Source: Scytalidium lignicola
Lineage: Eukaryota; Ascomycota; Leotiomycetes
Length of the DNA stretch: 19,730 bases
Direction: 5' to 3'
Assembly (NCBI GenBank): GCA_002812745.2
Contig: NCSJ02000538.1
Span: 1 to 19,730 of the forward strand
Position 1 is the first letter of the stretch, and each line of letters opens with the position of its first letter. The notes beneath the pieces were generated by a model. It was given only the letters and a program-made list of their open reading frames with translations. It was not told the DNA's origin and made no database searches. Both the position numbers and the translations under genes were made by a program. Below are positions 1-7,491 of this stretch, in pieces.

Positions 1-99
1 CTACATCCGTCGTTAGCCGAGTAAGCTAATGGTGATTAACTCCCCATATAGTTTAGCTAAAACAAGGATCTTGAACACCTGAATCTTTGAATTATGGAT
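1..99. other. Downstream flank of element 1; no terminal repeat recognised
   Basis: This is non-coding sequence just beyond the transposase stop. In this family the terminal inverted repeat would normally lie within about 100 bp of the stop, but I could not find a convincing inverted match to it at 1772-2120 or 4277-4440. The real end may lie before the window. Confidence 0.4.
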
Positions 100-1771
100 T
101 CAATTACTGGTACAGGCTGGGTGGTCTACAATTATTACATCTTCCTCCTCTAATATCACTTCTTCCATATTATCTACAGCTTCAGGGACCTCTTTGAATA
201 GCTCATTTTTGACATATTCAACATCAAAATCAATAGATTCCCAGCCTGTGAAGTCAATTGCTGTATCTAGGATATCTTTGACCTTGATTTGACTGTCCTC
301 ACTTCCATCTGGCTGTATACTAATTCCACATTGTATGAAAGATTGCTGTACCATTTCCTTTTTCTCTTGATCTAATCGTTGAGCTGCTTTTGCAACAATA
401 TAAGTAGTCATAATTCACTTGTCAGAAGTGGTCCATTTGAAATCAGGGTGCTCAGATTCTACAGATTCCATATATTGATCACTCTCTTCTCTGAGCCATT
501 GTTTGAATGGACCATTTACAGCTGTATCAAGTGGTTGTAATAAGCTTGTACAGCTAGGAGGAATAAGAGCTGTAGTAATATTGGCTGATTTGAGGCGATT
601 AAGAATAAGATTTGTCTTATGGAATGTAGCCACATCCATAACCAACAATGTATTATTTTGATTTGCTACAAGAATAAGTTCTTCATCAATCCATTGCATA
701 AACAATTCCTCATTGTTATACGTTGTAGGGTTAAATTCAACTGTAACTCCAAGGTGATACAAGTGTTTCTCCTTTGTGTATATTTGCCCTGAAGGCCTTA
801 CAGTACCATGGAATATGATCTTTGGCTTGATTCGCTGAATTCCATCTGTAAAGATATACAATATCAATGTTGCTTGACGCTTATTCCACCTACTTCGGTC
901 TGTATGCCCTGAAACAGTTCTAGAGCTTGTTATATCATATGAATAACCATCAAGGTGCTCAAAAGGAATAAGAGTCTCATTCATATTAAGGATTTTAGCT
1001 TTAGGGAATCAACGTGGAGGTGAAGTAATAAAGGTAGTATTTAAAGATAAAGAAGGTAATTGATTGTCAGGATTAATCGCTTTTGCTAGTTAGGAATTCC
1101 TTCTAATAAATTGAAGGAAACTATTAATGTAAGTGATATATTCTGAAGGAAGCTTAGCAGCCTGCTTTGTAATTCGACATCTGGAAAGGTTATATCACTT
1201 CTGAAACCCATAAAACCATCCTTGAGAGAATGTAAACAATGTTATACATTCAGGATTTTGATTTCTTAATATATTCCTAGCTGTACAACGTATCCATCCA
1301 ACAGTTACTATTTGACTAGCCTTCCGACGTGTCAGAATTTGCTCAAATAACTCCTTTTCTAGCTCTAGCCAATAAGGTGAGTAGCTAGACTCCTTACCAG
1401 CTAAAATCTTTTCTTTTTGCAACCATCACNTTTTTAATTGTGCCGTACGCAATCTTCCAGAATTCAGAGGCTTCTTCTATAGTTACTGATCGATATTTGA
1501 TAGTCGAATTAGAATCTATTGGTTCTAGCTCTAATGGCATGCCAGATCGAGCTCTATACTTTTGGTATGTTGCAGAAGGTAAAACAACAACCTTATGATA
1601 AAGGAGGAATTTCAGAACTTCAATTTTACGTTCTCTGGTATAAGATCGACATGCTGAAGTGATTGGCTTGATTCTAGGTGTATAGGTGCGCTTTTCTAAT
1701 AGCTTGATTTTAGGGCCCTTTTTAAGGCGCTGTGGCCATTGAGCATTAGCTGATTGTTCTTGAAGAGCCAT
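100..1771 (-). pseudogene. Pogo/Fot1-like DDE transposase, inactivated (element 1)
   Basis: This is a relic of a cut-and-paste transposase of the pogo superfamily (CENP-B-like DNA binding plus DDE_1 endonuclease), about 557 codons from the ATG at 1769-1771, a normal family length. The N-terminal part (to about 1431) has a basic region containing SYTRERKIEVLKF. The CENP-B/Tc5-type DNA-binding domain follows, ending in GWFYGFQK (about 1195-1422). The DDE domain lies at 984-415, with LLVMDVATFHK and LLQPLDTAVNGPFK, and a C-terminal tail ends at 100. The reading is broken by TGA at 1426-1428, 1195-1197, 1009-1011 and 415-417, by TAA at 1090-1092, and by a one-base frame change at the N at 1430. 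The four TGA codons sit where CGA (Arg) would fit and the TAA where CAA would fit, so all look like C-to-T changes. The first catalytic Asp appears as Asn in ILNMNET. Domains are assigned by motif reading, not by a database search. Confidence 0.88.
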
Positions 1772-2120
1772 AATTGATTGATTAGCTGACGCGACACGAG
1801 AAAAACAACAAAATCCATGGGAAAGAGAGCATAACAACAATTCCATATGGTAGTATTGGTGGCTGACAGCTTTACCATATACAGGGTTATTTGCCGAAGT
1901 GGTGAGATTCAAATGTGGTTAGCTCTACGGATCCTAAATATGAGATTCTTCGGTAATCAAACAAGATTATCCTCTCAAAGTTGATGGTATTATCAACATT
2001 GTTCAGATGATCATAATTGTAGATTATTCATCTTCAGATGGTGCCATCCAAATATTGACGCCTGGCCCACTATCCACAATTATTGCGACCAAGAGCATTA
2101 TTCTAATGGCGATAACCACC
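1772..2120. other. Upstream region of element 1, no gene
   Basis: About 350 bases lie between the first-element start codon and the insertion point of the second transposon. The reading frame stays open to 1912, but the extra residues look unlike the family, so I chose the ATG at 1771. No promoter motif or tRNA was recognised. Confidence 0.5.
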
Positions 2121-2122
2121 TA

Positions 2123-2164
2123 CACGTGATCCCGACGAATTTCCCACCCCTGTGAATTTCCCAC
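2123..2164 (+). repeat. Left terminal inverted repeat of element 2
   Basis: These 42 bases match the reverse complement of 4233-4274 with one mismatch: T at 2153 against the complement of a C, in a CpG/TpG context. An 11-base motif GAATTTCCCAC occurs twice inside (2137-2147 and 2154-2164), spaced 17 bp, which is a plausible double binding site for the transposase. The terminus is the palindrome CACGTG. Confidence 0.93.
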
Positions 2165-2376
2165 TTTTTGGATTTCACAACACCACACTTCTAAATATTA
2201 TAACTCAACAACCAAAGCTTCATTTGGATTGAAATTAATAAATTAGCTATATTAAAGTATGTAGATTATAATATACTCTTTAAATATTAGTTATTATGTG
2301 ATGTTGTAGCGCAATTGCTCTTGCAACCAAAATTGCCTCCATACCCCACCTCTGCAAACTACACTATAGTGCCCAC

Positions 2377-4195
2377 TTAGGAAGCTTTTAATGCAGCTTT
2401 CCTGCGTGTAGTAGCCTTTTTAGCCTTCCTTTGAGTGGCCAGGAGCTGCCTTTCTACAGCTTTCCTCATTTTCTCTTCTTCCCGGGCTTGCTTTTTGAGT
2501 AAAGCTTCCTTCTCCTTTTGCTCCTTAGCTAGCTGTCGCTCCAATTGCTTTCTAATCTTCTCTGCTTCCAATTGCTCGCGTTTATTCTTTGCAATTAGCT
2601 TTCGCTCTATTATAGCCTCTCTTTTCTTTTCTTCTACAGCCTCCTTTTCAGCCAATAAAGCCTTAGCTTTAAGGATTTCATCTACACCATACCATTGTGC
2701 TTGACCTTTGACTTCTCCACAAATATTAAGGCGTTGGGAACGTTGACTCTTTTTTTCTGAAGAGCAATAGCTCTAATTAACCCTCTATTTGAGTGTTGAG
2801 CAATACTAAGCTTTGCTGACAGCTTAAAATTAGCATTCATGATATACTGTAGTTTAGTAGAAGAAGGGCTTTGGATATAAGACTTTTGTAAACGTCTAAT
2901 ACCTTTACAGGTTGTAAGAGTCTTCAGTACTGATTTTACTAGCGGAGAAGGTGTATCAGGCTCTAAAAACACTTTATTGAGTACTATAGAAGCTTCAGTT
3001 GGCCATATCCTAGTTTTTTCAAATGCCGAGGTTATATTAGCTTTAGTAAAGCTATACTCCCAGGAAGGTAAAAACATACTCCAAAATAAGGTTTTTGACA
3101 TAGAAACCTTTCCATGGCCATCTTGCATTAAATTATCTTGTTAATTGGAATATTGAACAGCAAGTGGGCAAAATAAGCTTATATCTAAAGGTTACAATCG
3201 ATGCATTGTATGAGGTGGAAGATTAAGTACAAATATCTTATGCTGATACGCAAACTCAAGAAATTGCATATTTACATGGCTAGAATGGTCATCAACAATC
3301 AATAAACGCTATCTCCCATTAGCTGTAGCTTTAGTATGATGGTCAAATATCGTTTCTAGCCACCTAAGGCTTAAAGTGTCAGAAGTCCACCCAGTTGGGG
3401 ATATTGTAAAAAAGGCTTTATTTCCAGTTTTTACATCATCAATCCAACTAGTTTGAAGGTCTTGTGACTCCCCTTGATATATAAGGCCTAGTGGAAGAGC
3501 TTTCCCAGTTGCTGAGATACAAGCTAAGATAGTAATAAACTCTCTGCTCCTATCTTGTGCGTTTTTGACTTTGCTAGTATGATAAGCCTTTGAGGTCATA
3601 ACTCTCTTAGAAGACTTCATAAACCTGATCAAGAATCCCTTTTCATCAACATTGTATATGTTTTCAAGCTTAATGTGATGTTTTTGGATACTAGAGGACA
3701 ACTGTAAAGGTTTTAGTTAGTCATGAATAACTAAAGCTATATAACATTACAACAAACTTAAAACTACTCAATTATTTGATAATAATGCTTAAAGATAAGC
3801 TTGTATTCAGATTTGATACGATGATAGTCCATATTCTTTAAATATACACTAGTAATCTCCTCCTCATGGCGTCTTACAAATTGCCCTACCTAGTTCTTTC
3901 CCAAAGGTGCTTGTATAATCTCCTCTGCCATATTATGAACAACCTGACAGGTTGGAGGCATTCCTCGGTCGGTAAGTAGATTGATTTGATCAATTAAGAC
4001 TTGTTCCTGGATGTCATTGAGGCGTTGTTTGTGTGTGGAAGAAGCATCCTTCATGGAGCCATGTTGGCCTTTAAATCGTTTTGCAAGCGTGGTTCGTTCT
4101 AGAGAGTATTTTTCAGCTGTAGCCTTGAAATTGGGCTGCTCTTGCGATTTCAAATCTGCAATCGCTTTTTGCATTAGAGCTTCGTTGACCTTCAT
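2377..4195 (-). pseudogene. Pogo/Fot1-like DDE transposase of element 2, inactivated
   Basis: The transposase starts at the ATG 4193-4195, 37 bases inside the right TIR. A helix-turn-helix segment (KATAEKYSLERTTLAKRF) is followed by a CENP-B-like domain (to about 3800) and then the DDE domain. All three acidic positions are visible: YNVDEKGF, LLIVDDHSSH and PLDI. A segment around SAFEKTRIWPTEASIV is typical of this family after the catalytic core. The tail at 2655-2377 is extremely rich in Lys, Glu, Arg and Ala and should form a coiled coil. Breaks: TAG at 3890-3892 and 3309-3311 (both where Trp would fit), TAA at 3192-3194 (where Gln fits) and 3141-3143, and a one-base frame change near 2701. 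Frames before and after 3700-3767 join only if an intron is removed. Inactive as it stands. Confidence 0.9.
3691..3767 (-). other. Probable spliceosomal intron in the element 2 transposase
   Basis: On the minus strand the segment begins GTAGTT at 3767, contains the branch-site sequence GACTAAC (CTAAC at 3716-3720) and ends in TAG at 3691, for 77 nt. Removing it joins the frame reading FKHYYQII to the frame reading IQKHHIKLENIYNVDEKG. A CAG at 3702 would give a 66-nt intron but the wrong frame. Unspliced, the stretch has several stops. Size and branch site fit filamentous ascomycete introns. The donor is less usual than GTAAGT or GTATGT and may itself be mutated. Confidence 0.65.
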
Positions 4196-4232
4196 ATTAG
4201 TGGTTGAAGTGTTGGTGGTTAAGGGGTAAAAT

Positions 4233-4274
4233 GTGGGAAATTCGCAGGGGTGGGAAATTCGTCGGGATCACGTG
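4233..4274 (-). repeat. Right terminal inverted repeat of element 2
   Basis: This is the inverted partner of 2123-2164, ending in CACGTG followed by the TA duplication at 4275-4276. It holds two copies of GTGGGAAATTC (4233-4243 and 4250-4260), mirroring the left end with the same 17-bp spacing. Confidence 0.93.
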
Positions 4275-4276
4275 TA

Positions 4277-4440
4277 ATATCCACATTAAGCGAGGCATGC
4301 AGAGTCACAAGACTAGATTAAGATCACATGAACACATCAACTCTTGTACGATAGGGGGTACGAGAAATGAGTTGCACACCCTTGTTTTGCCACCCATTCT
4401 ACTAGCTAAATAAGGAAGTTACACAACGCTGTTTTATAAA
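4277..4440. other. Moderate-GC flank between element 2 and the AT-rich block
   Basis: About 165 bases keep the composition of region 1 and carry no family motif. They may continue the sequence that element 2 interrupted at 2120 (joined site ...ccaccTAatatcc...). The short open frames here are shadows with no support. Confidence 0.4.
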
Positions 4441-4444
4441 CTGA

Positions 4445-4477
4445 TCGATTACTTGATTAATTGATTAATTGATTACT
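4445..4477 (+). repeat. GATTAATT-type microsatellite
   Basis: An imperfect run of GATTAATT/GATTACTT units (about four) sits at the border where composition falls to AT-rich. It is a simple-sequence repeat with no evident role. Confidence 0.75.
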
Positions 4478-5335
4478 AGCCTGAAGGGCCTCCCTTTCTC
4501 CATATAACCTTCTAGATCCTTTCTAGCATACTATCAATAAAGTAGTTTATATGATTTTTGATTGATATTTCATTCTCTTATATATTTACTATTACTTTCT
4601 TTAAATTTTCTAAAGTCTAACCTTTATATAACTTTCTATTTCAAAGTAATTACTTAAGTACTCTTTATATATTCTTAATTAAATTAAGATTTAATAAGTA
4701 TGATAGTTAATTAATTAAATTGATATAACATTTTAATTATACAAAATTATATAACTTCTTATTTTATTTTGTATCCTTTTTATTATATACTTTATTATTA
4801 TCTTTTATATAAAAGAAATCTTTAATTATATTGAATATTTCCTTTATTAATTATGCTTTTACCTTGAAAATCTCCTTTAATAACTCTTGAAAGATTTGCT
4901 TTGTATATTTCTATTATATAAAACCTTTTCCTTCNTTTTTTATATAAGACAAAATACAGTTTAAATTTAAAGTTATAATTAATTACAACTTATGTTATAA
5001 TAGATTTATAATTAAAATAGAATATGAATTAAATATAATCAAGCTTTTTATGTTCTTTATATTTTTAAAGTAAATATTATCTTTTAAGTATATTTGTCCT
5101 TATAATAATTTTATCATAATATATTCNTTTTTTTTAATAAGATATAAGTAAATCCTAATAACTTATATAATATTTAAAATACTTAAGTTTATTATTTTTA
5201 AAAGGAAAAGCTTATAATTAAATATATAATAATAATAACCTTGTTAAGTAAATGTTATAAGAAGGATATTATTATAAATATTTATTAAGTTAAATATTTG
5301 TTAGATTTATATAATTAATAAAGTTCTTCACTTAT
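4478..5335. other. AT-rich sequence with nothing identified
   Basis: Very AT-rich sequence with dense TA dinucleotides, single Ns at 4935 and 5127, and stops in all frames. I read both strands for reverse transcriptase, integrase, gag and transposase motifs and found none I could defend. The composition matches the RIP-decayed retroelements further right, so a decayed transposon is likely, but its type is unknown. Confidence 0.5.
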
Positions 5336-5510
5336 TGTTAGTATAGTCATATATAAGTTAGAATCATGTGTAGATTAGGTGTACATGTAGATAAGATAAG
5401 GCTAGTTCGGTTGTGGTAAGGGAGGGTAATACTACATAATAGTACTCCTTATATAACTATTATAGTATAAACTTACTTATAGTTAACAATAATCAACTAT
5501 TATATCAACA
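5336..5510 (+). repeat. Possible small LTR (TGTTAG...ATCAACA)
   Basis: A 175-bp segment starts TGTTAGTATAG and ends TATATCAACA, the TG...CA inverted termini of an LTR. Its first half keeps more G and C than the surroundings (GGCTAGTTCGGTTGTGG), and a TATA-like TATATAACTA lies near 5451. The flanking five bases (CTTAT and TATAT) do not match as a target duplication, and no second copy lies in the window. It could be a solo or 5' LTR of a copia-type element, or chance. Confidence 0.35.
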
Positions 5511-6049
5511 TATATTACCTTTATATATTAGAGATGTATATTCATTGTAAAAGTGAACTGACATTAATTAGTTAAATCTTATAGATCAAACAGAACATAT
5601 AGTTTATCACTTTGAAGAAGGAGATTAGCTTATGTAATTTATATTACTTTGATGATTCTAATCTAAAGAGTAATTTTATCTATGTTAAACCTTTGCTAAA
5701 AGTAAGTTTTCAAGACCTTTGATCTTTGGTCNTTTTTCATTAAAGAACAACTTGATCAAGTTATTAAATACCTTCAAGGCTTATCCTTTTAACTTTGAAA
5801 ATACAAACTTGCATCAGCAATACATAGTCAATTTACATACAGAACTACCAGTTTTTACCTTTACAACTTCCTCAACCTTCAATCCTTCAATTCTTGCTTA
5901 TTATACCTTTTCCTACAATTTCTACATACTCTTAAACCTCTAGCTAGTATCTTCTTAACAAAATCTATCTGTTTGCATTTCTTCTAACTAACTTCTTTTT
6001 ACACCTTTGTAATTACTCAGCATGTTCCTCTACCCTCCTCAACACAATT
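5511..6049. other. AT-rich relic sequence, unassigned
   Basis: This stretch follows the putative LTR. A 74-codon open frame at 5719-5943 on the plus strand (with NLHQQYIVNLHTELPVFTF) is longer than expected at this composition, and could be a fragment of an element's coding region. It matches no family I recognise and reads through an N at 5732. From about 5740 the strand becomes strongly pyrimidine-rich. Confidence 0.3.
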
Positions 6050-6192
6050 TATCCTTCTTAAAGCATTTTACTACTTACTAAAACAATTTCTCATCCTTTA
6101 AAGTACTTTCTTATTCCTTAAAACACTTTACTATTTACTAAGACAACTTTCTGTCTTACTAAGACACCTTTCTATGTTTTAGTATATCTTTC
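6050..6192 (+). repeat. Degenerate 20-bp tandem repeat
   Basis: Six to seven units of about 20 bp can be aligned by eye, with starts near 6051, 6070, 6090, 6110, 6130, 6150 and 6172. The consensus resembles CTATTTACTAAAACACTTT. Unit length is mostly 20 (19-22), not a multiple of three, which argues against an intact repetitive protein. Differences are mainly C/T and A/G. Confidence 0.7.
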
Positions 6193-6289
6193 CACTTTAT
6201 ATAGTATAGTTTATTACTCATTATCATTTTAACTTGTATATACAAAGTATACAGTTAATGATCAAGAGTAAAGTTGACTTATAACTATA

Positions 6290-6640
6290 ACACTTTTAAC
6301 TTTTGTACTCTTAGTATTCTTAATTCCTTATTCTCAAAACCTCTTACTTTATTACTTTTAAATTCCTTTTATTAAAGTATTAACTTCTTTTTATTTTACT
6401 TTTACTTTAACATCTTTAATACTTTTAACATCTTCAACTTTTCTTTATTTTAACTTCTTCTTATTTAAATACCTTTAACTTTCTCTTACTCTAACTTCCT
6501 TTTAATTCAATTTCCTTTTACTTTAACACCTTAAGCACNTTTTAGTATCTTCGACTTTCTTTTACTTTAACTTTTCCTTACTTCAACACCTTTAACACTT
6601 TCAACTTCAGTACCTTTAACTTTTATAAGGTTTATAACAC
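6290..6640 (+). repeat. Pyrimidine-rich low-complexity tract with AACTTYCTTTTACTTT-like units
   Basis: About 350 bases contain very little G and repeat variants of TTTAACTTCTTTTACTTTAACA. No fixed period could be set by eye. Read on the other strand it would encode a Lys/Glu/Val/Ser-rich chain, but stops interrupt every frame. It may be a decayed minisatellite or a low-complexity part of an element. It contains an N at 6539. Confidence 0.6.
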
Positions 6641-6669
6641 AAGGATTTAAGCTAAGGAAGAGTAAACAG

Positions 6670-7098
6670 TTTAAGTAATTACAAACCTTCTAAATAACAA
6701 GTTAAAACTATCTAAAGGTATGTCCTTTAAACTTGTTTTGAGCTTTGATCTTATAGTTATTATAAGGCAAACTTTATTCTTACTTAATATTAAGGAAAAA
6801 GAAGATCTAAGGCTTGAGATAGTAAATAACTTAAGGGAAGAAGGTTTTGAAGATTAATTTATTGATTTTACCTTTAATCTATCTACTATAACTATTGTAA
6901 AACTTGATGGATATGTCAAATCCAAACAACATAAGTATAAGGATAAGGAATAAACTGATTATAACCTGTAAGAAGCTTTTAAAGAAGACTTTTACAACTT
7001 TACAAAAGCNTTTTTTTTATAAGAGTTATTATTAATACCTTAAAAACCTTTTGAATATTCTTATAAGTATAAGGAATATAAATTAGAAGTAATAAAAT
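6670..7098 (+). pseudogene. Unidentified decayed coding region
   Basis: A plus-strand frame runs open for about 60 codons from near 6676 (including SFKLVLSFDLIVIIRQTLFL and KEDLRLEIVNNLREEGFED). It continues to about 7098 with only a handful of stops where this base composition would give many more. Later pieces read VKLDGYVKSKQHKYKDKE and EAFKEDFYNFTKA. Charged and hydrophobic residues alternate as in a real protein. I do not recognise the family. It ends just before the G1 copy A LTR, so it may be the 3' part of another retroelement. Confidence 0.4.
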
Positions 7099-7109
7099 GT
7101 TAATATTAT

Positions 7110-7470
7110 TGTTACAGGTTTGACTAAACAAGTTAATTAGCGTAGGCCTGAGGCTTAGTACACAGCAGGTGTACACAAAGAACTTAACAATTAGGAGGTC
7201 ATGTGATTAGGATCATTGGATCAGAGTGATCTAGTGATCCAGGGACCTGGATTAAGGGATCATGGTGATCTAACGATCTTGTTGTATTTCATTATCTATA
7301 TAAGCATGCTGTAAGAACATAAGAGTAGACTCTTTATGTTCAACCTAAATATATTATTAAATCCTACCTTGGACTTAGTTATTTGTTTGTATATTATACA
7401 TTTCTGTTGTCCTTGAACATTTACCTTACTCTTAGCTATCCAATGACCTGGATAATGTAATTTTATAACA
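7110..7470 (+). repeat. 5' LTR of G1 copy A
   Basis: It begins TGTTACAGG and is drawn to TTATAACA at 7470, giving TGTTA...TAACA termini, and gag begins about 20 bp later. The match to copy B includes GGCTTAGTACACAG and TCATTATCTATATAAGCA. Similarity with copy B begins a few bases earlier (TTAATATTA), so the start could be 7099. CCTTGAACA near 7420 is an alternative end. The U3 part carries seven GATC tetramers in 80 bases. Confidence 0.7.
7297..7304 (+). promoter_or_regulatory. TATA box of the G1 copy A LTR
   Basis: TATATAAG within the LTR is conserved in copy B at 17429-17436 with its flanks (ATTATC upstream, CA downstream). It is the likely promoter of the ancestral element. The start site would lie some 25-40 bases downstream. 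Confidence 0.6.
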
Positions 7471-7491
7471 TTTTGAACATTACCTATCTTG

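Larger units (their letters stand above)
2123..4274 (-). mobile_element. Complete pogo-superfamily DNA transposon (element 2)
   Basis: A 2152-bp element is bounded by near-perfect terminal inverted repeats starting CACGTGATCCCGACGAATTT at each end. TA dinucleotides at 2121-2122 and 4275-4276 are the expected duplicated target of Tc1/mariner/pogo insertions. It contains a single transposase gene on the minus strand. The TIRs, length and TA target fit a Fot1/pogo-type unit of Ascomycota. The boundaries are read directly; the family name follows from the transposase. It lies next to the 5' side of element 1, so it probably inserted beside or into that older element. Confidence 0.93.

Noticed and set aside
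1..60. Left terminal inverted repeat of element 1
   Set aside because: Only fragments (such as a shared CCTTGTTTT and TTTAGCTA) resemble sequence at 4360-4430 in inverted orientation; too short and gapped to call.
2435..2704. Plus-strand open frame rich in Ser, Phe, Leu and Cys
   Set aside because: It is the antisense shadow of the Lys/Glu-rich coiled-coil tail of the element 2 transposase.
4011..4413. Two plus-strand open frames over the transposase N-terminus and right TIR
   Set aside because: The first is antisense to the helix-turn-helix region; the second starts inside the TIR and runs into non-coding flank. Neither has a motif.
7200..7285. GATC-rich patch as a CRISPR or methylation-signal array
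   Set aside because: Units are irregular and very short with no spacers, and the patch lies inside the U3 part of an LTR.
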